Part shown: in pieces, positions 53,055-61,778 of the stretch
Numbering within the stretch: position 1 is the first letter of the stretch
Layout: each line of letters begins with the position of its first letter
Source of the DNA: Fictibacillus gelatini DSM 15865
GTDB taxonomy: Bacteria; Bacillota; Bacilli; Bacillales; Fictibacillaceae
Length of the DNA: 64,000 nt
Assembly (NCBI RefSeq): GCF_000430745.1
Contig: NZ_AUMP01000007.1
Span: forward strand, 62,001-126,000
Reading direction: 5' to 3'
The notes under the pieces: generated by a model
Seen by the model: the letters and a program-made list of their open reading frames with translations, nothing else
Told to the model about the DNA's origin: nothing
Database searches by the model: none
Position numbers and translations under genes: made by a program

Positions 53055-53336
53055 ATGTTTTTAGGACTTTCTTTTTCTCCATTTTTTAACTTTTTTCTCA
53101 TTTTTGTAGTCTTAATCGCTTTTTGGCGATTGAGTGTGTGGTACGATAAAAAGCATGGAGTTCCTAAGGTCTTTCAATGGTTTCCAAAACGTTGGGGGAT
53201 TAGAAAAGTTTCAGAACACTAATCTCAATTAAATGAAAAATTGGCAGCTGAAGGAAAAGGTATTCATGTTAAAGTTTATGCTGTGGATTTATATATTGTA
53301 ACGATACCTATGATTGTAAAGAAATATAGGTCATAA
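53055..53336 (+). pseudogene. Small membrane-protein gene interrupted by one in-frame stop
   Basis: ATG 53055 opens MFLGLSFSPFFNFFLIFVV, a membrane segment, then a basic stretch ending IRKVSEH at TAA 53220-53222. The same frame continues without break through LNEKLAAEGKGIHVKVYAVD to a second TAA at 53334-53336. An uninterrupted protein would have 93 residues; the visible first part has 55. The downstream part has normal codon character. It is probably a nonsense-decayed gene, unless the 55-residue form is functional. I recognise no family. Nothing else is seen in 53019-53437. Confidence 0.5.
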
Positions 53337-53437
53337 AAGGCTTGAGATAGTAGAATGGATGATATCGAACTACATACTGCTCATTTTAACGGAGTATTGC
53401 AGAATTAAAATTATCTTAGGAAAAAAGGGCGGAAAGT

Positions 53438-53773
53438 ATGAAAAAGCTGTTAACATTGGTCGTTTTATTTGCCGGGGTATTTCTGTTCATTTTTAGTGGA
53501 TGTGATAGCAAAAATGAAAAAAACTTAAAACAAATTGTTTGGGATCAATTATCTGCTGAACAAAAAAAGGAAGTAGTGGGCAGCTGGAAAAATGCGAAGG
53601 TAAAAAAAATGACGCTTCACAAAGGAATGTCAAACGTCCGGGATCATGGTTATTTCAATAAAAAAGTGTATTTGGTCAGTTTTCAATCGAATAAAGGCCC
53701 AGGTGTAGGGGATTTTGGAGTATTTGTTGATATGAAAACGAAAAAGATTATTGGTGTAGGTTATCGAGATTAA
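53438..53773 (+). CDS. Small lipoprotein of unknown function
   Basis: The 111-residue protein has a lipoprotein signal peptide with lipobox FSGC (Cys22) followed by a charged linker. Its folded part includes LSAEQKKEVVGSWKNAKV and the C-terminal FGVFVDMKTKKIIGVGYRD, a strand pattern common in small PepSY-like or inhibitor folds. No named family is recognised. It would be tethered outside the membrane. GGGCGGAAAG precedes ATG. Confidence 0.65.
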   Translation: MKKLLTLVVLFAGVFLFIFSGCDSKNEKNLKQIVWDQLSAEQKKEVVGSWKNAKVKKMTLHKGMSNVRDHGYFNKKVYLVSFQSNKGPGVGDFGVFVDMKTKKIIGVGYRD

Positions 53774-53906
53774 GACAAAAGAAAAATCAAGCTTTGCCAA
53801 AAGAGCAAGCCCGGAGTATATCATCAATGATGTTTTCTAGCATTTTTATCTTTCTATCCAAAAATAGTAATGCTATTTTCAAACGAAAAGAGACGGGGGA
53901 AAAGCG

Positions 53907-54749
53907 ATGCTTGAACTAAAACGCTATAGAAATATTCCTTCATTTAAAAAAGAAGTCCTCAGCTTTTTGATGAGGCACGAAGGGGAAAACAGTCTAATTA
54001 TCGGGGTTCTCAATTCGTTAGAAGAGGATTCTGAGCCAGCCTTTATGGCCGCCGTAAAGAAAGATGGGGATCTCGGCCTTGTCATCCTGCAAACCCATCC
54101 GTGTCAAATCATTTTGTCAAAGCCGGTTACCTTCACTCCAGATGAGATTAGTGAACTGGCAACATGTTTAGCCCGGGAATATCCAGAAAGTCCCGGTTTT
54201 ATCGGTGAAACTCGTTTTACAACGGAATTGGCAAAGGATTTTTCCAGGATTGTAAACAAACAAACGACCGTTCATATGAAACAGCGAATTTATGTCTTAC
54301 ATGAGGTGAAGAAAAAAGCATCCGGAAAAGGTAAACTCGAGCAGGCAGCATTGGAAGATTGGCCGCTGCTGAAAGAATGGGGCTATTGTTTTGCGCAAGA
54401 GGTGAATGAGCCGAGCAGCAAGGAAGAAATGGAACAGAAGACGAAGGAATTTATTGAAAAAGGGCGTCTGTACGTCTGGAAAATCGATGGGAGGCCGGTA
54501 TCCATGGCCTGTTCCTCACGCCCGACAGAAAACAACATTACTGTAAGCTATGTCTATACCCCTGAGGCCGAGCGAAAAAAAGGATATGCATCGGACTGTG
54601 TTTCCGCATTGACCCAATTGCTGCTAGACAGGGGCTATCAAACGACATCTCTATATACGGACTTAAGCAACCCGACTTCCAACAAAATTTATATCGAAAT
54701 TGGCTATGAGCCTGTTATGGACTCGATTGTCATTTTATTAGACAAATAA
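53907..54749 (+). CDS. GNAT-family N-acetyltransferase (two-domain)
   Basis: The 280-residue protein has a degenerate N-terminal half and a C-terminal GNAT domain with the acetyl-CoA motif VYTPEAERKKGYASDCVSAL and DLSNPTSNKIYIEIGYEPV. Such two-lobed GNATs are common in bacilli and of unknown substrate. GACGGGGG lies upstream. It is convergent with the purine permease and shares its terminator region. Confidence 0.78.
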   Translation: MLELKRYRNIPSFKKEVLSFLMRHEGENSLIIGVLNSLEEDSEPAFMAAVKKDGDLGLVILQTHPCQIILSKPVTFTPDEISELATCLAREYPESPGFIGETRFTTELAKDFSRIVNKQTTVHMKQRIYVLHEVKKKASGKGKLEQAALEDWPLLKEWGYCFAQEVNEPSSKEEMEQKTKEFIEKGRLYVWKIDGRPVSMACSSRPTENNITVSYVYTPEAERKKGYASDCVSALTQLLLDRGYQTTSLYTDLSNPTSNKIYIEIGYEPVMDSIVILLDK

Positions 54750-54780
54750 AAAAGGTGATAACCATGAATGGTTATCACCT
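54746..54780 (-). terminator. Terminator of the NCS2 permease gene
   Basis: A perfect 13-bp stem (54753-54765 with 54768-54780), two-base loop. The A run 54746-54752 gives UUUUUU on the minus strand directly after the hairpin. Confidence 0.85.
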
Positions 54781-56056
54781 AAATGGCTGATACGATAAAA
54801 TTGATCAGGAACAATCCGGCAATGATATAAACCGGCATAGCGACTTCTTGTTTCTTGCCAAGCGCGATTTTCAAAATCGGATAGGCAATAAAGCCGAATG
54901 CAATTCCATCCGTAATGCTATACGTTAACGGAATGAGCGCGATAATCAAGAAAGCGGGAAAGCCTTCTGAAAAATCCTGAAACCGTATTTTCCCGACGTT
55001 TTGCAGCATAAGGCAACCGATAATGATTAAAACCGGAGCGATGGCGCTGTCAGGAATAAGCTTAACGAACGGAAGCAAGAAAATGCACGGTAAAAATAAG
55101 AAGCCCGCCACAATGGCCGTGAAGCCCGTTTTTCCGCCGGCAGCAATGCCTGATGCGCTTTCGGCCGAAGATACTGTTGGACTCGTGCCAAAAATGCCGG
55201 CCGCAATAACCGAAAGGCTATTGGCCTGAAAGGAACGAGTGAACTTTTCCGGTTTTTCCAACATTCCGTGAAGGATACCCATATTTTCAAAAACGATAAC
55301 CATCGCCAATGAAAAAACGGAAGTCCAAAACGAAAACGAACCGAACTGCTGAAACGATAGCGCGCCAACCGATGTAAAATCAAACGAAAAATGAATTTGT
55401 TTTACACTTGAAAAATCGACAAGGCCGAAAATGGCGGCCAAAACAGTCCCTGCCACAATGCTGATCAAAAAGTTGCCTTTGACATTTCGGCTAAAAAGAA
55501 AAAGCGCAATGATGAGTGTTAGCAATGTAACCAGCACATGAGGACTTCCTAAATTGCCTAAAGCAACAAATGTCGATTCACTTGCTTTTACGATCCCGCC
55601 TTTTTGCAAACCGATAAATGTTAAAAAAAGGCCGATGCCAACCGTGATTGCCTCTTTTAAAGAAGAGGGGACGGATTGGGCAAGCAAAGACGAGAGTTTC
55701 GTAAAGGCCACAATGGCAAACAAAATGCCTGATACAAAGACGGCTGCTAACGCCTCTTGCCATGAAAGCCCTACTGTATGCACGATCGTAAACGTGAAAA
55801 AGGCGTTAACGCCCATTCCGGGAACGAGCAAAATCGGCGCATTTCCCCATAAACCTATCAATAAGCAGCCAACAAATGATGTAAGGATGGTTGCGATAAT
55901 GGCGGCGTCAAGGGGAATGCCTGCATCAGCTAAAATGGTTCCATTGACAACAATAATGTAGGCAACGGTAAAAAATGAAGTGATGCCGGCAAGAAGTTCC
56001 GTCTTAATCGTCGTACCGTGACCGTTCAAGTCGAAATGATTTTTAAATCGTTGCAC
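54779..56056 (-). CDS. NCS2-family guanine/hypoxanthine permease (PbuG/PbuO, AzgA type)
   Basis: The 425-residue purine permease has 12-14 membrane segments. GITSFFTVAYIIVVNGTILADAG, GMGVNAFFTFTIV, SLKEAITVGIGLFLTFIGLQ and FGTSPTVSSAESASGIAAGGKTG are the AzgA-family motifs. The frame runs back to 56182, but that would cross a promoter (56126-56134). I choose GTG 56056 after AGGAAAG, giving MQRFKNHFDLNGHGT. It imports purine bases with protons. Confidence 0.87.
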   Translation of the reverse strand: MQRFKNHFDLNGHGTTIKTELLAGITSFFTVAYIIVVNGTILADAGIPLDAAIIATILTSFVGCLLIGLWGNAPILLVPGMGVNAFFTFTIVHTVGLSWQEALAAVFVSGILFAIVAFTKLSSLLAQSVPSSLKEAITVGIGLFLTFIGLQKGGIVKASESTFVALGNLGSPHVLVTLLTLIIALFLFSRNVKGNFLISIVAGTVLAAIFGLVDFSSVKQIHFSFDFTSVGALSFQQFGSFSFWTSVFSLAMVIVFENMGILHGMLEKPEKFTRSFQANSLSVIAAGIFGTSPTVSSAESASGIAAGGKTGFTAIVAGFLFLPCIFLLPFVKLIPDSAIAPVLIIIGCLMLQNVGKIRFQDFSEGFPAFLIIALIPLTYSITDGIAFGFIAYPILKIALGKKQEVAMPVYIIAGLFLINFIVSAI

Positions 56057-56125
56057 AAACTTCTTTCCTAACGTATTATTCCCTCTCCCACCCGTGACAA
56101 TGGCTATTAGCCAATCACCACCCGT

Positions 56126-56134
56126 ATTATAGCA
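56126..56134 (-). promoter_or_regulatory. Extended -10 promoter of the purine permease
   Basis: On the minus strand TGCTATAAT is a consensus extended -10; no good -35 is seen 17 bases upstream. Transcription would begin near 56119, leaving a leader of about 60 nt. No purine-riboswitch core is recognisable in it. Confidence 0.55.
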
Positions 56135-56348
56135 TAAAACAAGGTCAGTTTTGGAAAAAAACTTGCTATTATTTTTTTGCATGTTTTTGGCGGGCGGGAA
56201 CGAATTTTAGTAGTTGTAAAATAAAGAAAACAAAAGTTATGACAATTTCCGGGGGAATAAGAGCCATACCTTGTTCATAGGAATAACAGATCATCCATAG
56301 TATAATCAGAAAATAATATTTTTATGAATGGGAAAAGGAGATCTGTCA

Positions 56349-57140
56349 ATGGACGACATTTTAATTAAACTTCTATTGCTGACATTTATTATTCATCTCA
56401 TTGACACGTTGGCTTATTCCGTTCGGTTAAATTCAGTTAAAAGCGGGCAAGTTGCCTTATCTTTTTCGCTTTTTAACCTTTTTGTCCTCGTTTCCCGAAC
56501 AGCCAATATGTTTCAAGCGCCTTTGATTGCAAGTATTATCGACTTTAGCATTGCACGCCATATGGATCCGCTTTTAGATTTGCGTGAAGTGATTTTTGCT
56601 TCCACAGCAGGAACATTAATCGGTGTCTTTTTCATTCCAACCTTTTTAAAAGTTTTTGGCATCGCTGTGAAAAAATTAGAGCTGACAGGTTCCGTTCCTT
56701 CTCTCGTTGTCGAAGCCCTGCATGTCAATAATCTTAAACGAATATTGAAAAAAGCGACGAAACCATCGAAAAGCATGATCACAAAACTGAGATTCCGTGA
56801 AATCCCGAAACGTTTTTTACTATTGAATGCGATTGTGACAGGCATTTATACGATCGGCGTCTTGTCGGCCAACTATGCAGCCCTTTTAGTTCCAGAAGAT
56901 CACCGTCTGTCAGCTGTTGCATCATCGGGAATGATCAACGGAATCGCAACGATATTATTGACGCTTTTTGTCGATCCGAAATCGGCTGTCATCACCGACC
57001 AGGCCTTGCGTGGAAAACGCCCTTATGGTGATGTAAAAGCACTTGTTGTTCTATTAATTAGCACAAAACTGATCGGCACACTACTCGGACAGGTGTTTTT
57101 TATCCCTGCTGCCGAGCTTATCGCCAGCTTTTATCGATAA
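56349..57140 (+). CDS. amj: Alternate lipid II flippase Amj (YdaH)
   Basis: The 263-residue, six-segment membrane protein is similar to B. subtilis Amj/YdaH: IDTLAYSVRLNSVKSGQVA, LFVLVSRTANMFQAPLIA, FREIPKRFLLLNAIVTGIYTIGVL and INGIATILLTLFVDPKSA. Amj flips lipid II when MurJ is absent or blocked, and is sigma-M controlled in B. subtilis. ATG 56349 follows AAAGGAGAT; an upstream in-frame start at 56328 is less suited. Confidence 0.9.
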   Translation: MDDILIKLLLLTFIIHLIDTLAYSVRLNSVKSGQVALSFSLFNLFVLVSRTANMFQAPLIASIIDFSIARHMDPLLDLREVIFASTAGTLIGVFFIPTFLKVFGIAVKKLELTGSVPSLVVEALHVNNLKRILKKATKPSKSMITKLRFREIPKRFLLLNAIVTGIYTIGVLSANYAALLVPEDHRLSAVASSGMINGIATILLTLFVDPKSAVITDQALRGKRPYGDVKALVVLLISTKLIGTLLGQVFFIPAAELIASFYR

Positions 57141-57157
57141 TGGGAGGGAGAAGAGAG

Positions 57158-57675
57158 TTGAATATCAGAAAAGCAAGAGTAGAAGATGCTCGCCCAATCG
57201 CAAAGGTCCATGTTGAAAGCTGGAGAACTACATATAAAGGAATGATGGAAGACGACGTTTTAAAACAACTATCGGTTGATGAACGGAACAAAAGTGGAAG
57301 AAAATAATTATGGATTTGAGCGAGGAATTCCTTTATGTTGCAGAAAACGACAAAGGAGAAGTTGCCGGCTTTGCCTCCGGGGGTCCCAGCCGCTCACCGG
57401 AATTTGCATATGATGGGGAACTGTACGCCATTTATATTTTGCAGGAATATCAACAGAAGGGCATCGGGCGAAAGCTCATTTCGAAAATAGCCGAAAAGCT
57501 TTTGGAGAACGGATATCAATCGATGATCGTCTGGGTACTGAAAGATAATCAAGCGGCAAAACAGGCTTATATAAAACTCGGCGGCAAAGTAATTGGCAAA
57601 AAGGATATACAGATCGGAAAGCGAATGTTAGTAGAGGAAGCATTCGTCTGGGAAGACCTCACCGGATTTCTGTAA
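57158..57675 (+). pseudogene. GNAT acetyltransferase gene broken by a one-base frameshift
   Basis: TTG 57158, after GGGAGGGAG, opens MNIRKARVEDARPIAKVHVE with SWRTTYKG, the N-terminal GNAT signature, and stops at TAA 57305-57307. The rest of the domain continues in the next frame from about 57290 to 57675 (MDLSEEFLYVAENDKGEV, then LQEYQQKGIGRKLISKIA, the acetyl-CoA motif). Adding one A in the AAAA run 57290-57293 restores a single frame reading NKKWKKIIMDLSEE. It is a true frameshift or a sequencing slip; the intact protein would have about 172 residues. Confidence 0.8.
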
Positions 57676-57689
57676 AAAGGAGGGACGGA

Positions 57690-58133
57690 ATGGAGCTGAC
57701 GATTAAAACAATGTCCGATTTGCCATTGCATGAACTTTCTATGCTTGTTCTTGAAAGTGAAGGCGAGGGGTATCGCTTCATTAGGCGGCTAGCGGACGAA
57801 TATGCATTGGGAATCAATACGTTTAATCAAAAAGGAGAAATGATGGCTGCTGCTTTTCAAGGAAGAATGATCGGGTTTGGCGGGCTGAACATTGATCCGT
57901 ATTTGCAGGATCCAACAATTGGGCGCATCCGGCATTTGTACGTTTCTCCGGCTTATCGCCAAACCGGGATCGCGCGAAGGCTGATGGAATTATTAATAAA
58001 GGAAGCGAAACACCATTTTGTATGGTTAACATTGCGGACGAACAACCCGGTTGCAGGAAAATTTTACCGAAGGCTCGGGTTTTCTGAAGAACCGCGTTTT
58101 AAAGAAGCCACTCATTTTTTGAAACTAACCTGA
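57690..58133 (+). CDS. GNAT-family N-acetyltransferase
   Basis: The 147-residue compact GNAT has the acetyl-CoA loop YVSPAYRQTGIARRLMELL and VAGKFYRRLGF at the C-terminus. AAAAGGAGGGACGG precedes ATG. It lies 14 bases after the frameshifted GNAT and just before the DinB-like gene, so the three probably form one transcript. Substrate unknown. Confidence 0.82.
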   Translation: MELTIKTMSDLPLHELSMLVLESEGEGYRFIRRLADEYALGINTFNQKGEMMAAAFQGRMIGFGGLNIDPYLQDPTIGRIRHLYVSPAYRQTGIARRLMELLIKEAKHHFVWLTLRTNNPVAGKFYRRLGFSEEPRFKEATHFLKLT

Positions 58134-58154
58134 TTTGTGGGGGAGGAGCTATCA

Positions 58155-58688
58155 ATGTCAGTAGCTAAAGCATATTTAAAGTGTGTCATTGGGGATTTTC
58201 AAAGCATGAAGCAGCTCGGGGAAAAAACGATTGAGCAATTAACGATTGATGAATTAAATTGGTCGCCATCGAGTGAATCGAACAGTATTTCGATTATTGT
58301 AAAACATTTGAGAGGGAATATGTTTTCAAGATGGACAGATTTTTTGACAACGGATGGAGAAAAGCCGAATCGCCATCGAGATCATGAATTCATTGGTAAT
58401 TTCAAGCAAAAAGAAGAATTGCTTGACGCATGGGAAGAAGGGTGGAATATACTATTTAACGCCCTTTCCCAGCTAAAAGAAAATAATTTGCTTGATGAAG
58501 TCACGATCCGTGGTGAAAAACATACCGTCATTCAGGCCATACAACGGCAAATTACCCATTACTCTTCCCATATCGGGCAAATGGTCTATATCGGAAAGCA
58601 AATAAAAGATAAAGAATGGAATTGCCTGAGCGTTCCGCGTGGAAAGTCTGAGGAATTTTTGAAAGAAAAACTTAGACAAACAAAATAA
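58155..58688 (+). CDS. DinB-superfamily protein (DUF1572)
   Basis: The 177-residue four-helix-bundle protein of the DUF1572/DinB group has LNWSPSSESNSISIIVKHLRGNM with the first metal His, and QAIQRQITHYSSHIGQMVYIGKQ with the other two His ligands (HYSSH). Related enzymes include bacillithiol-dependent transferases; substrate unknown. ATG 58155 follows GGGGGAGGAG; the frame opens at 58137. Confidence 0.82.
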   Translation: MSVAKAYLKCVIGDFQSMKQLGEKTIEQLTIDELNWSPSSESNSISIIVKHLRGNMFSRWTDFLTTDGEKPNRHRDHEFIGNFKQKEELLDAWEEGWNILFNALSQLKENNLLDEVTIRGEKHTVIQAIQRQITHYSSHIGQMVYIGKQIKDKEWNCLSVPRGKSEEFLKEKLRQTK

Positions 58689-58692
58689 AGTA

Positions 58693-58727
58693 AGAAAAGG
58701 ACAGAAAAATTGATTTTCTGTCCTTTT
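58693..58727 (+). terminator. Terminator after the DinB-like gene
   Basis: A perfect 14-bp stem (58693-58706 with 58712-58725), loop ATTGA, T-rich 3' arm ending TTTT. Confidence 0.85.
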
Positions 58728-58804
58728 CCCATTGTGGAAAATGTACGGATTAGACGTATTGTTGTTAGCCGGTTTTTGTACAAAAAGAATATAGTTTTTT
58801 TATA

Positions 58805-60541
58805 TCATTGATTTAGGGAGACTCGTGAAAGAGTTTCCTCTTTTTCTTTAAAATCAACTTCATATAAATAAATTTTCCATGCGGCTTCTGAGTCCTGAAA
58901 TGTTTTCAATAGATGGAGATGGTTTTCTTTCGCGTTTAATATAGGAACGGCAGAAAAGATATATTTTCCGCCCATTTCTTGAAACGCTTTTGTATTTAAT
59001 TGTAAATGTTCAATTTTGGCGTTCGAATTTTTTCGGAACATATATCGTTTTCCAAGTTCGCTGACGAAAATATAGCATCGTCCTCCCCATGTATCGAAAT
59101 ACTTTGTCAGCTGTTTGCTTTTATCGAGTTCTTTTGCAATGATTGTTCTGAACTGATGTTTATACGTTAACGGATAAAAATTATTGTACGTATCCAATGT
59201 GTAAAAGCCATTATACTGTGCGATGACAGGATGAAGCCCGATGCTCGCTACGCGATAAGATTCCGGGGGCTTTCCGATATAATCTTTAATATTGTTGAAC
59301 AGATGCGTAGCGTAAAATTGTTTGAAAGATGGCTTATGTGTAGCCCTATACAATATTTCTTCATTGCATGTAAATAGAATTAGCGTCTGCAATATGAGGC
59401 AGAAGGAAACCAGCGTTCTCCATTTCTTCCCGATTCTCCATAAAAAAGAAAGAGCGATAGCAAAAGAAACATAGATAATAAGCGGGCGCAAGAAATGAAA
59501 TCTGGCAAAATTGAATGTGTTTAAAAGATTAATTTTTTCTTTAAGAGGCTGCCAGCCGATAAAAAACCAGAACGCATACCATGTCGATAAAGCAAAATTA
59601 AGGATAAGCAAAAGCAAAAATTGACGCTCCGAATACCATTTTTTATTTTTAACGATCAGTAAAAGCGTAAGAAGGATGATCGGTAAAATAACAAATGTAT
59701 GAACGGTTGCCACATGATTGTGCCCAAAAGTGAAATTTTTAAAAGCAAGTCGAATGCAATGATATAGCCCGAGCCTGGAGGAAATAAATTCATCCCTGCT
59801 CGTCGGTTCACTATGTACTAATAATGAAGCAACCAATCGATATTCAATGATTAAATACAGGAGCGTCATATAGGCGATGCTTCCAAGAAACACCCCGTTC
59901 CATTTCCGCTTTCGCGCGACATCAACAAGCCACAATCCCCCGATGAGAACGAGAAAAAAGAAAAATCCTAGCACAAAACTGGAATAAAGGGGCAATAAGG
60001 TAAGCGTCAGCCATTCCTTCCATGTCGATATTCCTTTTCGGATATTTAAAAACGCCCACAGTGCAAGAGGGTGTCCAAGCGTACTAAGCATGCCGGACGG
60101 CCAAAATGGAGTTAACGCAAATGCTAAAGCGACTCCGATTGTAATTGGATACGCATTTTTTTCTTTAATGAAATGATGTTTAAGAAGTACATACATCCCG
60201 ACAAAAGCGATAAAACGGACAATGGTTTGGCTTATGGCATAGGCGACCATCGAAGGAAATAAAGCATGAAGCCAAACGAGCAGGCTAAACTCGGTTCCGA
60301 ATGAATTTCGCGGCAGGCCGTTAATGATTTGAGGGATGACGGCATCAATGGAACCGAATAGCTTGCCGCTATCAGCCAACACTTTATACCATCCAATATT
60401 TGAGTCCAGATTATCATGAACCCGTATGTGCGCGTTTTCACCAAGGACATACAAAGGCAGGAGATAAATTGTGATTAAGACTAGCGCGAAAAACAAAGCG
60501 CGAGATTCAGAATTCCATTTTGTTCGTAAACTTTTCATCAT
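58805..60541 (-). CDS. Multi-pass GT-C-like membrane protein (DUF6044, YkoS-like)
   Basis: The 578-residue protein has about 12 membrane segments in the first 400 residues and a soluble C-terminal domain. The first extracytoplasmic loop contains HIRVHDNLDSNIGWYK, with the D/N/H cluster seen in GT-C glycosyltransferase-like proteins. It resembles B. subtilis YkoS, which pairs with the YkoT glycosyltransferase. It is divergent from the UDP-glucose pyrophosphorylase, GT2 and GtcA genes. It probably transfers a sugar from a polyprenyl phosphate to a wall polymer outside the membrane. Confidence 0.78.
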   Translation of the reverse strand: MMKSLRTKWNSESRALFFALVLITIYLLPLYVLGENAHIRVHDNLDSNIGWYKVLADSGKLFGSIDAVIPQIINGLPRNSFGTEFSLLVWLHALFPSMVAYAISQTIVRFIAFVGMYVLLKHHFIKEKNAYPITIGVALAFALTPFWPSGMLSTLGHPLALWAFLNIRKGISTWKEWLTLTLLPLYSSFVLGFFFFLVLIGGLWLVDVARKRKWNGVFLGSIAYMTLLYLIIEYRLVASLLVHSEPTSRDEFISSRLGLYHCIRLAFKNFTFGHNHVATVHTFVILPIILLTLLLIVKNKKWYSERQFLLLLILNFALSTWYAFWFFIGWQPLKEKINLLNTFNFARFHFLRPLIIYVSFAIALSFLWRIGKKWRTLVSFCLILQTLILFTCNEEILYRATHKPSFKQFYATHLFNNIKDYIGKPPESYRVASIGLHPVIAQYNGFYTLDTYNNFYPLTYKHQFRTIIAKELDKSKQLTKYFDTWGGRCYIFVSELGKRYMFRKNSNAKIEHLQLNTKAFQEMGGKYIFSAVPILNAKENHLHLLKTFQDSEAAWKIYLYEVDFKEKEETLSRVSLNQ

Positions 60542-60668
60542 GCATCACCTTTTTTCAATCATTCCGCTGATTAGTTTGAACCAATCCTAACGATTTTATT
60601 TTTCATCATCTTTTTTTGAAAACTTGAAAATACTAAGAAAGGAATTTGAGAGGAAGGAGTTTTTAAAA

Positions 60669-61559
60669 ATGAAAAGAGTAAAAAAAGCCATTATTCCAGC
60701 AGCAGGATTAGGCACCCGGTTTTTGCCGGCGACAAAAGCGATGCCGAAAGAGATGCTTCCAATCGTCGATAAGCCTACGATCCAATATATCGTTGAAGAG
60801 GCGATTGAATCCGGGATTGAAGATATTATTATCGTAACAGGGAAAGGGAAGCGTGCGATTGAAGACCATTTTGACCATGCCTTTGAATTGGAGCAAAACC
60901 TTTTTCATAAAGGAAAGATAGAACTGTTAAAAAAAGTACAGGAATCGTCCAAAATGGTCGACATTCACTATATCCGCCAAAAGGAGCCGAAAGGGCTTGG
61001 ACATGCGGTCTGGTGTGCAAGAAATTTTATCGGCAATGAGCCTTTTGCTGTTCTATTAGGAGATGATATTGTTCAGGCAAAAACGCCGTGCCTCAAACAA
61101 TTAATGGAGCAATATGAGAAAACCAAATCATCGGTGATTGGCGTTAAACCAGTGCCGAAAAACGAAACACATCGGTACGGAATCATTAAAGCGAAAGCCG
61201 CGAGCGGAAGATTATATGAGGTTGAGCATTTAGTAGAGAAGCCGGAAATCGAAATGGCGCCATCCAATCTTGCGATCATGGGCCGCTATATTTTGTCTCC
61301 GGAAATCTTCACATTTTTAGCGAAAAAGGAAATCGGAGCAGGTGGAGAAATTCAGCTGACGGATGCGATCGAGCAATTAAGCCAAATCGAGCGGGTATTT
61401 GCTTATCATTTTGAAGGGACGCGTTATGACGTTGGAGAAAAGCTCGGCTTTATTTTGACAACCATTGATTTCGCTTTAAAAAACAGCGACTTAAAGCGGC
61501 CGTTAAGAGATTATTTAGAGAGAGTTCTATCTGAAGAAGCGGCGATTGACAATCTATAG
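60669..61559 (+). CDS. UTP-glucose-1-phosphate uridylyltransferase (GtaB/YngB type)
   Basis: The 296-residue nucleotidyltransferase begins [22 protein letters not shown], the UTP loop, followed by [29 protein letters not shown] and LLGDDIVQ with the metal Asp. It makes UDP-glucose. ATG 60669 follows AGGAAGGAG; the frame starts at 60624. Bacilli have paralogues (GtaB, YngB); its place beside a GT2/GtcA pair suggests the dedicated YngB-like role, but I cannot separate them by eye. Confidence 0.92.
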   Translation: MKRVKKAIIPAAGLGTRFLPATKAMPKEMLPIVDKPTIQYIVEEAIESGIEDIIIVTGKGKRAIEDHFDHAFELEQNLFHKGKIELLKKVQESSKMVDIHYIRQKEPKGLGHAVWCARNFIGNEPFAVLLGDDIVQAKTPCLKQLMEQYEKTKSSVIGVKPVPKNETHRYGIIKAKAASGRLYEVEHLVEKPEIEMAPSNLAIMGRYILSPEIFTFLAKKEIGAGGEIQLTDAIEQLSQIERVFAYHFEGTRYDVGEKLGFILTTIDFALKNSDLKRPLRDYLERVLSEEAAIDNL

Positions 61560-61597
61560 AAGAATGCCATCTTGGACAATCTAGTTTTAAAGTGCGA

Positions 61598-61740
61598 GTT
61601 CAAAAAGGAGGACAAACAGGGCCAAGAAGTTCAAGGAAGCGCAGGCTCCGAGTACCGGAACGTATGCAATTAATACGTGAGGAACGCAGAGCAGCGCTGA
61701 CGCAGAAATTCGCAGTCAATGTTTCCCGGACTTTTTGAAC
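61598..61740 (+). ncRNA. Structured intercistronic element, possibly an EAR (epsC)-type antitermination RNA
   Basis: GTTCAAAAAG (61598-61607) and CTTTTTGAAC (61731-61740) are a perfect ten-base inverted repeat enclosing 123 bases. Inside lies a hairpin ACGTAT/ATACGT (near 61660-61680), surrounded by GGAACG and GAGGAACGC and other short pairable blocks. It lies between the pyrophosphorylase and GT2 genes. Position in a polysaccharide gene set and overall form fit the EAR/epsC RNA of Bacillales, which suppresses downstream terminators. I cannot confirm the consensus without a covariance search. Confidence 0.5.
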
Positions 61741-61778
61741 AACCTCTTAAAGAAAGAAAAAAGGAGGGGCTTCATTCT

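Noticed and set aside
56057-56120. Purine riboswitch before the NCS2 permease
   Set aside because: The leader is about 60 nt and lacks the conserved TATA/GGATATGG-type junction bases; only a five-base TGGCT/AGCCA hairpin is seen.
57290-57310. Programmed frameshift in the GNAT gene
   Set aside because: There is no stimulatory structure or slippery heptamer, and GNATs are not known to use frameshifting, so loss of one A is the simpler reading.
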